This document shows, piece by piece, positions 1 through 11,480 of a stretch of 64,000 nt of DNA. The notes beneath the pieces were generated by a model, which did not search any database, had not been told where the DNA came from, and was given only the letters and a program-made list of their open reading frames with translations. The position numbers and the translations under genes are program-made. The stretch comes from Lichenostomus cassidix (Eukaryota > Chordata > Aves > Passeriformes > Meliphagidae), in contig CM039211.1 in assembly GCA_008360975.2 (NCBI GenBank), positions 762,038 through 826,037 of the forward strand, written 5' to 3'. Positions within the stretch are counted from its first letter, which is position 1; the number at the start of each line of letters is the position of its first letter.

Positions 1-1599
1 GAGGCAAATCCACCGTTTTGTGTCCTTTCAGACTGAGTATTGAACAGATCGGCTGGTTTGCCACGCAGTGCCAAGCTGCTGTGCCATGCAGCTTCTTTGT
101 CAGTCTGAAAAGGTGCTGGGTCACACAATCCTCCTTTGCCCACTCCAGGTGTTAAACCTGCTGCCCACTGTTCTGTGTCACCTGCTTGTGCTGGGTTGTA
201 AAGCTCTTCACAAGCAGGAAAATGTCACATTTCAGCATTCACCAGCTGCTGTATTCCAGCCCTCGTGACCAGTGCTGGGAGTGCCATTAGGCACTGGAAA
301 TGGGATATATTTGTTGTGTCTTGCTTCAGGCTCATGAGACTGAATGCAACCAAAACATCAGCCCTGGGGAACCAGGAACTAGGTTATCATATCTGTTGTT
401 AGGATTTGTTTGGAAACAGTTTTACAGAAGACTTTTGTTAACTGATCTCCCAGTGGAAAAACAGCACAGATGGTTAAGGAGAAGGATGTGCTGGGGGCTG
501 GCTGCCTTTCAGTTTGGATGCAACATGATAATGTTGCTAATTAGCAGAATGGCCATTTAAAGGCCTGGTTTCTGCTGAGCAAGAGGGAAGGTGCTCTGGT
601 TAAGAGCTGTCCCTGGAAATAATCCAAACCAACTGCTCTGTGGACTTCTGGCTTGTGCCAGGAATGTCTTGCTGGTGACACCCCTTGGAGCTGCCTATCA
701 GGTGTGAGGTGTCATGGTCACAGGGGGCTTCCAGTCTGTGAGCAGAGTTCTCCTAAGGGTTTAACTTGCTTTTCTGAGATTGTTAGTGATAAAGGATGCT
801 CCATGATCCTGCCAGAGACCTGTTGCACTCCAAGCTTTCCTCAGAGTCCCTGCAGAGGTGTGTCCAAAATACTAAATTTGAACACGTTTTCTCATGATGA
901 CTTGACATCAGGCCATCTCTTTCTACCATTATTTAGGTTTTTTTAAACTTATTTAAGTTTGAGCTGAAAGCATCTGTTTTCCTGGAGAAGTGATGGGTTG
1001 GGGAAGGGGAAGTAGATAGTTTTGCACAGATTTTTTTTTCCTGTTCATCAGTCTGATGTGCCAGTTTTAGTCACAGAAGTAATATGAGCACATCATTTAC
1101 CTTTCAGCTCCGTGTAGCTGAAATCACAGCCTTGCTTCTGCCTGTACCACACAGGTGATGCTGCTGCCAAAACTCTGTTGCTGACCCACATCCTGTCCTC
1201 ATGTTTTCACATCTCTCTGAAGCCAGAGCTTTAAAATCATTAAATTTAAATGTTGCAGTTGAATACATTTAAGTAGCAGGGTGACTGTGATTGCTGTAAA
1301 TGGCTTCTGTGTGCCATTTAACTGTGCTTGATTAATGTTCTCCACTGAATCAAGTTAATAACTCCTGTCTCAGGCACAGAGCCTTCTTCCTACAGCTTTT
1401 AACCCCTAATGCAGTGTTGAGTGCCCCAGGTAGAATCCAAATTTTCTGTGGCACTTGATCCTACCTTCTCAGTCATGTGGAAGTGAAGTGTACACTCAGA
1501 GGATGTATTGGGGGATAAAATTTCCTTTTTTTAGTGGGTTGGGTTTTCCTTCTCTCAGAGAGTTTTAATGCATTAACCTTTGTGTCCTCTGTCAAACAG
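1..1599 (+). other. FKTN: Partial FKTN intron (5' edge of window)
   Basis: Noncoding DNA upstream of the first recognisable fukutin exon. Human fukutin has about 55 residues before the point where this window's first exon begins (signal-anchor segment plus a short stem). I looked for an exon encoding the stem segment that ends in Gln-Trp before a donor and did not find one, so those exons should lie outside the window. No repeat family was recognised here. Confidence 0.6.
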
Positions 1600-1803
1600 C
1601 ATGTGGTTAGGAAGTTCCTAGGATTAATATCCAGTCACAATATTCCAGTGTATTTGATTGATCCTTTGATTCTGGGACTGGTTGACAAAGACATTGAGCA
1701 GATCAGAAGCTCTCCTGATGGCCCCAGCCCAGAATGCAAGTACTTCTGTGCTCCAAGAGACTTCACTACCTTTGCACTACTGGACAAAACGTGGAAACAT
1801 GAA
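1600..1803 (+). CDS. FKTN: FKTN coding exon (stem/N-terminal domain)
   Basis: The acceptor is ...gtcaaacag before 1600 and the donor is gtgagt at 1804. The exon is phase 0 at both ends and encodes 68 residues starting HVVRKFLGL and ending TWKHE. It corresponds to human residues from about 56 on. Confidence 0.95.
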
Positions 1804-4800
1804 GTGAGTGCATGTTTTCAGTTCACATTTGTGTATTTTAATGCATTCAGCTGTTCTTCGATGTTGTGACTTGATGCATCCATGTTTGTACCTGAATTCA
1901 TGTGGTGATAATATTTTAGGCAGGGGGAACTTTGTTTGAAAGTAAAAGTATTCCATTCACTAGCCTGGATACATTAAGAGTCATTTATAGGTAAAACTTC
2001 TTAGAAGCTGTCTGCAATATTCAAAAAACCACTCATAGTAAGAGTCCATGCCAAAAAGGAAAGAAAGAAGGTCTGTTAGAAAGGAAAGAGGAGAACCCTG
2101 AGCCTGTAATGTAGGTGAAGCTGTCAAAAATCTGGAGTTTGGGGAATTGTAAAGAAGGAAATGCAGGTATTGATGTGACAACTCTGGAAAAATTATCATA
2201 GTCTGCTGGTTTACGTTTCTTGTAGCACATCCTTGTATTTAATACCATTTAATGTGCTGGTATGTCTGCTTCTCTGTGCTGTTAGGAGATTTTTTAGTGA
2301 GTGTATTAAAACCAGAGCTTTAGCAAGTGATGAAGGACAAAATTAAATCCCGGATTACTTCATCAATTAGGTGAAATTGGAAATATTTATTAGATTAATT
2401 TGTACAGACTAAAGATACCAGTGGCAAACAGCTTTTTCCTTTTTTTTTTTTTTTTTTTTTTAAATTAGAAAAAGCAGGAGACATGGAAATTATCTGAGAC
2501 TATTTTAGTGAAGAACTTGAGTGAACAGGGGTGTCACTCTGGACCTGATCAGACAGTTGTTTTACCCATAGCTGTGAAGGACTTAAAGAAACTGAGAATC
2601 AAGTCGTGTGGCAGCACACTCATAATTAATCCCTTTCCCCCCTGCTTTGTGTCTCAGTGGTAATATCTGTGTCATCCAGAGGAGAAGCTGATATGCTTTT
2701 ATAAAACCTTGCAAGGGGGACAGTTGAAAAGCTCTTCAGATGCTGGTTGGTTCTTTTGTTTTTAATCATCCAGAATTTAATTCCCTTTATTTACAGAAAT
2801 ATGAAAGTCTGTTACCTAGAGCAGCGTTCAGCGAGATTTTTATTTGCCCCATAAAAGAAGAATTTGCAGTAATCATTTTTGTATTAGTGGTGGTGTTACT
2901 AAAGAACTTAGGAACATCAAGTTTGGCAGAAGGATAATTTTAGAGAATAGTTTAAGAATACGGGGTAGGGTACTGTGACAAGGAATAAACCTAATCCAAG
3001 CATGGTTTACAACCTTTATTTGTTGTTTTATTTTATTGTTGGAAAAAAAAATTAAGACAAGGAAAGAAGGTGTTTGGAATTGCTTGTGGCTTCTGGTCTT
3101 CAAGCTCTTAGAAATTTTTGATTCATCTGTGCTTTGATTAAAAAATGAAAATGGGAAAAGGTATCAGTTAATAACAAGCATTTAGCATGCAGTTTTGGTT
3201 TTCTCTAACCTTCAGCCTGCTGTGCCTCCTGCCTCTCTCACTTTCAGGTGGGCCTTTTTAGAACTGCTGAGAAGATGGGGTTCCAGTGGCTGAAGGTTAT
3301 CAACAAGGACCCCCGCTTGGATGGGATGGATGACCTGTCTGGGATGGAAATTCCCTTGCACTACATATTCAAACTGGCATCCCATGCCATTCACCTGGTG
3401 GTCTTCTATGAGAGGAGTGGCAATTTCCTCTGGCATGGACCCCTGAGACTCAAGCAGCACATGGACAGGAAGTTTGTGCCTTTCCGGAAACTCCACTTTG
3501 GTCGATACCCTGGAGCCTATGAAAAGTGAGTTCACAATGGGAGAAGGAAAAAGTCATCATGGCACTCCCAAAATGACTTCTTTTCTCTTGGGTGTAAAAC
3601 TACCCTCTTTCCTGATGTGAGGCTGTAAAATTTAGCTCACGTGTGATTCAGACCCAGAAGTGTAGGCTTTGAGAACTTTGTGTCTGAGAAAAGGAGAGGA
3701 ACATTGAGACATTTCACAGGTCAAAATAAATCTGTTTAACTTTTTCCTTTAATTTGACCCCATTCTTTCATCCTTTTAAAATGTGGAATCTGTATGGGTT
3801 ATGTGCCTAAAAGTTTGGAGTAAACTGTGTAAGCTATTAAATAATCACACTTTCAGTCATTACAAATGCTGAACAGTTTTTAATTTTTAAAACAAATAGC
3901 CTCAAAGTATGGTGTAAAATTTGATTCTTAAGTGCACCCCATACTTAGACAACCAAATAGCCTGAATTTTCAAATGCACTGGACATTTACCCAGCTATGG
4001 GTAAAACATCTCTGAACAAATTCAAGTCATGAGTCAGTAAAGCAATCAGTGATTTGAAAAACTGACTTGGGGTTTGTAAGTGTAGGAATTCTTTTTAAAC
4101 AAAATTTTGTAATGTATGGGGAATTTGTTGAAGCTCTTGTTGCTTTTTTTGTTTATAATTGGTTTTGGCTGTATTTGGGCAGAGGAATCACTACCAGTAG
4201 TGTGCATGATGATTATAATCTGAGTTAAAGAAAGAAGAGCCATGTGGTTTGCAAAGGAATTAAATGGGGTAATGTATTATCTTTCTTTCCATGCAGGCCA
4301 GAACTTCTGCTTGTTTCCATTGACGACTTAAAGGTTCAAATTCCAAAAAATCCATCCAGTTTTCTAGAGGAGATGTCCCACTCTAGATTTCTTGAATGTA
4401 GGTACAGAGAAGCTCGGGCTTTCTTTCAGGTTAGTGGTAACCAGGTGGTGTCTCTGAGATGAAATGTATGTTTTCACTGATTGACCCAAAACTAAGAACA
4501 GTTCACTGTTTGGTTTTTTTTTTTTACCTAAATGGAACTGTTCACATGCACAAAGCTAAATACAGCCCTTGATCTTCAGTCCACAGAGCTTACTAAGTGG
4601 TAATGAAAGCAAAATTTTACCTGAAGATCATGACTTTTTTTTTCCATTTGTGAGCATATATTTTTCCAAGAGGAAACCAACATGTGCAGTTATCACACTC
4701 CCTTACTGTTTAATAGATCTCACGTAAATAAAACTAAGATCTTGTGTATCTTCATGGCTGAAAACTTTCCTTATGGCAGTCCTCAGGGTTTTGAGTAGTG

Positions 4801-7800
4801 TTTCATTTTACATTTTTTGAACCATGTCCGTGTTCCTTGTTTGGCCTATTTGAATTTGTTTATTCATTCCCAAGTGACATATTTAGTTGCTTTTCTGACT
4901 ATGTAAGCTAATGTGTTCACCACGATTCAGAGCACTATTTTTAGAATATTGCTCCCTGATTCAGCAGATAGTGGAAAAGTCTCTGCTGCAGTCTGGGGAG
5001 TATTTTGTCCTAACTTGAAAAATACATGAATTATAAAGTGACCAGTTCACAGTTAAGACTGTGGAGTCAGGGTCAGGCCACTGAATCTGAGCCATCTCTG
5101 AGTTCATGGAAGGGGGGAAAAGGACACTAGAGGCTCCCCTCTTCATTCATTTAGGTGTTGGGTAAAGGGAGGACCACTCTTGTTCAGTCTAGTGGGCTGT
5201 AGATCCCCATTTGTGTAGCAGTAGGGTCACAAGGGCACCTGTGTTCTGTCCCTTCAAGTGTGAAAGACAGAAAAGTATGTTCCAATTCAGCCTCCAGGCA
5301 GAAATCACCACAGAAAATATGCCCCCAAAATGTTTATTGGGCTTTGCTGGAGCTTTAACACTGAGATAAGTAGCTGGCACCTGTTTTGAACAGTTCATTT
5401 TGGCTGCTGGTTGCCCAAGAGCTCTTAAAGAAATCCATCACGAAGCTGAATATTTATTTTCGTGTTAGACTTGCTAATGCTTGGCCAGCCTGCCGTGTTG
5501 GTTTTGGCTTTGCATGGACAGCAGACCTTGCCACAGTTGTGGCTGGAAGATTTTTGTGTTCACTCTTTCTCCGCCACAGCAGTTCTTAAAACTCAACACC
5601 CGGTTCTGACACTTGGTGGCGCCAAATAAATTAATCATGGAGTTCTGGAGGCTGGAAAAACCTTGATGTGTGCTGGGAGGGACTGATTGTATCCCTGCGT
5701 TCCCCTTGGACTCCAGGAATTGACTTCAGCGTGTGCAGAAAAAGGGCTCAGCCATGTTGCTGCCAAGTGCTGAGAATCAGTGTCTAATATGTATTTTCTT
5801 TTTCTAGTCTACTGTGAATTTGCATTCTGATGGGTTGCAAAAAAAAAAATGAAGGTTGCTGATTGAGTTTTAATTTTAACCTGTCATTCCAGTGCATGTT
5901 CTGAAAATGGGCTGTGTATGTGAAAACAGGTATTAGTTAAGTAAATTTTTAAAGATCATTTTCTCCTAGAACACTGAGAAAAATGAAGTTTGCTCTCTGA
6001 CAGTAACTTGCTTACTCTTGCCTTCCAGCTGTATCCTGATGATGCTTCTCTTGATGCAGTGGAATTCAGGAAGAAAGCAAAATCCTTGCTTCATCTGGCT
6101 GCCCTGACACTGAATAACTTGGGGGTAAAGTTCTGGCTGAGCAGTGGAACATGTCTTGGTAAAACATTTGTGTTGTGTTGCATTTTTAAACTCATCTGAA
6201 ACTTTAAACACTTCATCCTCCACTGCTTGTGGTGTCAGCAGAGGCCATAAATACTGGTTTGGAAGGTAATAACTGTATTGAAATAGGCCTTTTACCTCCT
6301 GAGAAAACACTTTTTCTTTAGAAACCTGAGTGTTGGAGATGCTGGGCAAATTTCCAGCGAAGCATTTAGTGTTGTTAGCAATTACTTATGTTGTGTTCAT
6401 CACTGCTAGGAAGTAATCAACAGTTCCCTAATTTGTGTGCCTTGGAATTTAACTGAAGTGCCAGTTGGAAAACACTGTGATGAGCACGTATTTCTGCTGT
6501 CCAAGTACACTCTAACCCTCTTTTTGCTCCCATACAATTTGATGCTTATCACTGACTTCTGAAATACAGTTTGCATTCATTTATTTATTTACTGAAAACG
6601 AACTTTTAATAAAATGACAGTCCATCAGAGCAGGTAATGCAGGTTTTCAGTTCTGCTGGAGGTGGAAGTAGTGTCTTATTGCTGATGGGGATTCTTTTGT
6701 TATTGAAACAGTTTGTGAAAACTTGTTTTCAATACAAGCACATTTGGCTTGTGTTTATTTAATCCCAAGGAATATAATTTTCTGAATGAACAGTTACTAA
6801 AAGCTGCCTTAATGAAACAGACAAAAGGGTGTCCCACTTCTTGTCTTTCTGCTTTGCAGTGGTAATTGAAAGATGATTAACATCTTGGATGCTGTATAAA
6901 ACAATAGTTGCAAATCAGAAGCACAGCTGTGGCCCTGTAGCTGTTCATTGCTGATTAGATTTAGGTCCAGATAAAGTTTTTGTTTTTCCTAATGTAAATG
7001 CATTTAAAATAGAAAACTGAAGATATTTTATCTTTGTTTTCTCTCTCATTCTTGGCTTTCTGAGGGGGGAGAGGTGACTATAAGTGCAGTAATACTTGTC
7101 TTTGATGTGGATCATTCCATGCTAAAGAAAGGCAGAAGTACTGTTTGTGGCCTCAGTCAGAGCCTTCTACCTGGTGATCTTAGGACCACCTCATTTTTGT
7201 CTTGCTTTTGTTCTGTTGAATTCATGTTCCTGAATTAACTAGTTTGGGATTTTTCTGTTTTATTTTCTTCCCCAGGCTGGTATAGACAGTGCAATATTAT
7301 TCCTCACAGCAAAGATGTGGATTTGGGGATCTTTATAAGGGACTACAAAGCAGAAATCATTCCAGCCTTCCAGAAAGCAGGGTTGCCACTGAAGCACAAA
7401 TTTGGCAAGGTACATAGATAATGAACATTTTGCTCTATGTGTGTCTTTCTGTAGGTTTGTAACTTTGAGTTCAGTTGCAGAACTGTTAAAGAAGTTTAAA
7501 AATTGCGGAATTAGTGTGTTTTCTTCAGTTAGGAGTCACCTTGTAATTCTGATGAAAATAAGTTTGTTTTCTGTTGGCATAAGTTGCTTTGTATTTTTAT
7601 GTTTATATACAGTGTGTATCTGTGTCTTCCAGGTGGAAGACAGCTTGGAACTTTCTTTCCAGGGAGATGATGTGAAACTTGATATTTTTTTCTTCTATGA
7701 AGAGGATGACCACATATGGAATGGAGGAACTCAGGCCAAGTCCGGCAAGAAATTTAAGTAAGAGCTGGATTTGTACCACTAATAGGAAAGAAATTGAACA

Positions 7801-10751
7801 AGTTAGTGTTTAGCTATGGCATTTTATGTGCTGTTGCCTGGCAGAGTCTGTGCTCTTTGTGGAAAAGGTGGATGTCAGAGGGGAATCAGTGGAGATTCTC
7901 ACTCTGAGACCAGTGAAGCAGAGAGAGAACAGTCCTATGCCTTACTAGACAGTAAATGTCAGTTCTCTTGTGAAATCAAAAGCAGGGCTGACATATCATG
8001 TATCAAGCAGATCTTATCTGACTGTGACAGACTCTCAGTTACATAAACACCCAAGATGAGAAAAAGCCTTTAAAACAGTGTTTATTGCACAAACTAATTT
8101 TGCAGTAGAAGATTAATCCTTAGGCATATGTCTTGATGGGCAAATATTATGGCAAAAAACCTCAGCTCTCCTTGCACAGCAAAACCCACAATTTGAGATT
8201 TTGAGGTAACAGTTTGGAATGCTGGGTTCACTGTAGTGTTGTGACAGCAAGGTAGATGATTCCTGCAGGCCTCACTGTTCATGTTCTGGAAATTAAATTT
8301 TTAATAGGATCCCACGTTTCTTGTTTTATACCTTTCAGTATTAAATCAGCAAACAAGCTTCCCAATCAACTCAGCAAACTGAAGGTGGGTTTTGATAATT
8401 AGATTTATTTTTTTCCATCACCCACCTTCACTCAGAAGGAGATAGATGCAGACTAATTGACTTCTATGTGGTTTCATTATTTTTCATAATTTATCTGAAA
8501 TGTATTTGTTTATATTTAGCTAATGGGAACTTAGTGAGCACTGTCATCCACTTGGAGATAATGTCCAAATCCTTGTCTTAGTTATTATTGTTCTGAAGTG
8601 ATAAATAAAGGCTGGGGAAGATACTCTGATGATCAGATCCAAAGGGATGTTTAGAAATAGACTAAAGGAAGAGCTCTTGGAACATCTCCACAGAAAATAT
8701 GTTGTGTTGCAGAGTATTTTTTTAGAATACAGCAGCAATTCCAGTTTTCTTGTGTGATGCATTCTGAAAAGCAAGCTGACCAATAAATTCCTTTCCTTTT
8801 CTTTGTGCTCCTGTTGCATCTAAATTGCAGTAGCTGTTTCCATGCCAATGGAGTTGACATGCTCCTGCAAAATTCCACTGTAGCATCAAACCTTGGATAC
8901 TTGAGAGCTATTTTTTCCCCCTCCCTATGATAATGACAGGTCCCAGGCATGAAAATAGGAGGCAAATGTGAAGTTGTGCTGCACTCCAGCTTCTGTATCT
9001 TTGGATATTGCAGCTCTTTTGGAACTTCAGCTTTCACAAAACTCTTTCCTTTTCTAGAGGCTCGTGCTTATTTTTGGTGGCAGCTTTTTAGAAGTTCCAA
9101 ACGAGGCTTTCTAGTTCAACGAGAACCAGATAATAACTTTTCTTAGGCATAGCATCATAAGGAAGCCAAGCCTCTAATTCTGAGCTGGTGTTTCTTGGTT
9201 TTATGCATACAGAAAAGGAGTGAGAAAACTGCTTGTTTGCCATCATAAAGGCCCTGAGCCATGACAGAACAAAGCTGTTCAGAATCCTTAGCCAAGTAAT
9301 TCCAGACATGTGTTATTCCAAATACATTCCCAGGAAGAGAAAAGACATCCAGCTTTTGTTACTGTGAGATGTGAGAGCATTTGGCATGCTTGATCTGAAT
9401 GCCTGCAACACCAGAATGACCCTCAGTTTTGCTCAGCCTTCATTTCTGTCAGAATTTTGGAGGAAGGCAAAAGTGAGGAGGTCAGTCAGAAGAGAAGTGA
9501 TTGTTTGGTTATGCTGAATCCTAAATCCACTCTAATAATTTTAAAGAAATCTCCCCAAACAATTCCCCAGCATTGCTGACACAAGCCTGTGCATCCTCCT
9601 GATCTTGTCTTGGGGTTGCAGCAATTGAAGCCTCCTGTTTGTTTGCAAAATTAATACTGGGCAGTTGCATTTGCAAGCAGAGAATGAGTATCTACAAAAA
9701 CTGAGTCTGGGAATCAAATGCACACTGTTTGCTTTTATGCTTAAAATGAGTTAATTTTGTATTTTTTTAACAAAGAGGACTTAGTGTAAGAGTTAATTTA
9801 ATTGGTAGTCTCTGGATAGATCTAAAAAAATGCTTGATCACTTAGTTCTTCCCCTCCATTTAAGGCACAAAGCAAAATGGTTTTGTTTTCTCATACTGTT
9901 TGCTCAGAGCTTAGAAACAAAATTAACTTCATGCTTGCAAGAACATGGAGGGGATAGTTCTAGTTCTTCATACAAATGCACAAACCTTTTCCAAAAGGAC
10001 TAAGTGCTTATGGTTTAATTTTAATCTTTGAACACGAATTTTAGGATTTTTTTTTTTTTTGGTAGAAATCTTCAGAACTTCAGAAGTGGGAGTAGTCTTT
10101 TATAGGAATAGTAGGTAGGCTTTGGTATTGTGTAACACCTGGACTTGGACACTTCTGTAGGATGTCATTCTGGTCAAACTGTGAAATTTACCTGTGAACT
10201 GGCACTGCTGTAATCATGTGTCAGCCTCTTGACACATTTTTGAAAGGGGTAACTATTAAATCCCATTTGTAACTGGCAAAGCAGAGGCAGGGACTAACCC
10301 ATAGGTGGCAGAACGATATGAGCACAAGCAACAAAAGAATTAGAATTGCTCCTTCCTAAGCACATGAGGCAAATGTTCACCACTTACTGTTGATAATGCA
10401 CTTGTCCTCTGTGTAAGAGAAAAAACAGTATAAATGTAACATGCCCATTTGCTGCAGTTGCTTCCTTTCTCCTTGAACTTACTTAGAGGTGTATTTCAGT
10501 CTTCTGCCAGTGACCATACCCTTCTGTTGTGACACAGGTATCTCTTTCCCAAGTTTTCTCTGTGCTGGACTGAATTTGTGGAGCTCAAGGTCCATGTGCC
10601 CTGTGAAACCCTGCAGTACGTGGAGGCCAACTATGGCCCTGAGTGGAAGGTGCCTGTGAAGATGTGGGACTGGAAGAGCTCACCTGCCAACGTGCAGGAC
10701 AATGGTGTCTGGCCTGTGGATGAGTGGGATGATGTAATCCAAATCTACTAA
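1600..10751 (+). CDS. FKTN: Fukutin, ribitol-5-phosphate transferase (5'-partial, 7 exons)
   Basis: Golgi type II membrane enzyme that adds the first ribitol-5-phosphate, from CDP-ribitol, to the core M3 glycan of alpha-dystroglycan; FKRP adds the second. Coding exons: 1600-1803, 3248-3525, 4297-4429, 6029-6158, 7276-7409, 7633-7757, 10538-10751. They total 1218 bases, giving 405 residues plus TAA, and all junctions keep frame with GT-AG introns. Recognised from near-identical human fukutin segments: [56 protein letters not shown], the acidic DVD of SKDVDLGIF (7314-7322), [24 protein letters not shown] and the C-terminal WDDVIQIY. The DVD lies in the nucleotidyltransferase/LicD-like catalytic part. 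Human fukutin has 461 residues, so about 55 N-terminal residues, including the membrane anchor, are missing because they are upstream. One residue is deleted relative to human next to the FQG-DDVKLD segment. The frame looks intact and functional. Confidence 0.97.
1804..3247 (+). other. FKTN: FKTN intron
   Basis: GT-AG intron of 1444 bases. It contains a 22-base T run at 2440-2461 and an A run near 3042. Nothing else was recognised; the small open frames here look like chance. Confidence 0.9.
2440..2461. repeat. Poly(T) tract
   Basis: Uninterrupted run of 22 T in an FKTN intron, following a T-rich lead-in. It may be the poly(A) end of an old minus-strand retroposed sequence, but no recognisable body was seen beside it. 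Confidence 0.9.
3248..3525 (+). CDS. FKTN: FKTN coding exon (largest in window)
   Basis: The acceptor ctttcag precedes 3248 and the donor gtgagt starts at 3526. It begins in phase 0 ([16 protein letters not shown]) and ends after two bases of a Lys codon. It contains [32 protein letters not shown] and [19 protein letters not shown], the best conserved stretch against human fukutin. Confidence 0.97.
3526..4296 (+). other. FKTN: FKTN intron
   Basis: GT-AG intron of 771 bases, AT-rich. No repeat or other feature was recognised. Confidence 0.9.
4297..4429 (+). CDS. FKTN: FKTN coding exon
   Basis: Acceptor tccatgcag, donor gttagt at 4430. The first G completes the Lys codon from the previous exon. 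It encodes [17 protein letters not shown] and then the conserved [19 protein letters not shown]. Confidence 0.96.
4430..6028 (+). other. FKTN: FKTN intron
   Basis: GT-AG intron of 1599 bases. Short A and T runs only (for example around 4510 and 5840). No repeat family was recognised. Confidence 0.9.
6029..6158 (+). CDS. FKTN: FKTN coding exon
   Basis: Acceptor ccttccag, donor gtaaaa at 6159. Starts in phase 0 and ends after one base of a Gly codon. It encodes [18 protein letters not shown] and [10 protein letters not shown], the segment just before the catalytic acidic motif. Confidence 0.96.
6159..7275 (+). other. FKTN: FKTN intron
   Basis: GT-AG intron of 1117 bases, AT-rich. No repeat or other feature was recognised. 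Confidence 0.9.
7276..7409 (+). CDS. FKTN: FKTN coding exon with DVD motif
   Basis: Acceptor cttccccag, donor gtacat at 7410. Two bases complete the split Gly codon. It encodes [19 protein letters not shown], then [24 protein letters not shown]. The DVD (GAT GTG GAT, 7314-7322) is the DxD-type metal/nucleotide-binding motif of this family. Confidence 0.97.
7633..7757 (+). CDS. FKTN: FKTN coding exon
   Basis: Acceptor tgtcttccag, donor gtaaga at 7758. It starts in phase 0 with [17 protein letters not shown], includes [23 protein letters not shown] and ends after two bases of a Lys codon. The preceding intron is only 223 bases. Confidence 0.96.
7758..10537 (+). other. FKTN: FKTN intron (longest in window)
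   Basis: GT-AG intron of 2780 bases separating the last two coding exons. AT-rich with short homopolymer runs. No repeat family or embedded gene was recognised; the minus-strand frames around 8544-9037 have no recognisable product. Confidence 0.9.
10538..10751 (+). CDS. FKTN: FKTN last coding exon
   Basis: The acceptor gacacag precedes 10538, whose G completes the Lys codon. It encodes [44 protein letters not shown] and the C-terminal WDDVIQIY, then TAA at 10749-10751. It matches the human C-terminus closely. Confidence 0.97.
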
Positions 10752-11480
10752 CCCCTGGCTGCTGACAGAGCCTGTCCCCAGAACTGTCACTTTGTGACTT
10801 CCCACAGCCCAAAGGCATCAACATGGTTCCCTTTGTAACGCCCCATGTGTTTCCTAAGGAGACATTTACCTCCTTTTGCTTAACAGGTATTTTCTTCGCC
10901 TTCATCATGCTTTTTCCAAGTGGTTAAAGGAGAAAATGAAAGGCAACTGGAGGAAAGGGAAGCTGAAAGGAAAGCTGCACAAAGGGAATAGAGAGGAAAT
11001 GTTGCAGTGAACTTATGGGCAGTTGACTGTTTAAATGTAAACAGTGGCCATGTGGCTTCGACACTCCTGGGATCATCAAAACCTTCAGACTGTTCAACTC
11101 TCAAGCTTGATAGAGGGTTAGGATGGGAAAATCTCAGAGAAGTTCCTCTTTTTTCAAAGGAGGTCATGTGACTGCTTAACTTCAAAAAACCAGAGTTACG
11201 AGTACCTTGTATGTGCTTGGTTTGAGACTGATACATTCCTACCATGTGCAACAGGTTGCTCTTGGGAGTGGAATGTTTTTATTGCACAAAACCCCTGTGA
11301 CCACCTGCTTTACATCTAGGAGGTGTCTGGTAAAGGTGCAACACTAAATGGATGGAATGAGAGACTCTCCACATTGGACATTTTTCAATCTGCTCTTTTC
11401 GTCTTTAAGAATGTGAAGGTGCATGCTGCTGGGATAGCTTCCCCATGGAAAAAAATAAAATTCTGGTTTTAATGTCCCAG
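10752..11480 (+). other. FKTN: FKTN 3' UTR
   Basis: Runs from the TAA to just past the AATAAA at 11454-11459. The 3' edge is an estimate, placed about 20 bases after the signal where a T/GT-rich stretch follows. Human FKTN has a much longer 3' UTR, so further poly(A) sites downstream are possible. Confidence 0.6.
11454..11459 (+). terminator. FKTN: Poly(A) signal AATAAA of FKTN
   Basis: Canonical hexamer 703 bases after the stop, followed by a T-rich and then GTGTT-containing stretch suited to cleavage-factor binding. Confidence 0.65.

Noticed and set aside
300..560. Possible upstream fukutin exon
   Set aside because: The translation lacks the fukutin stem or anchor features, and no in-frame splice pair was found.
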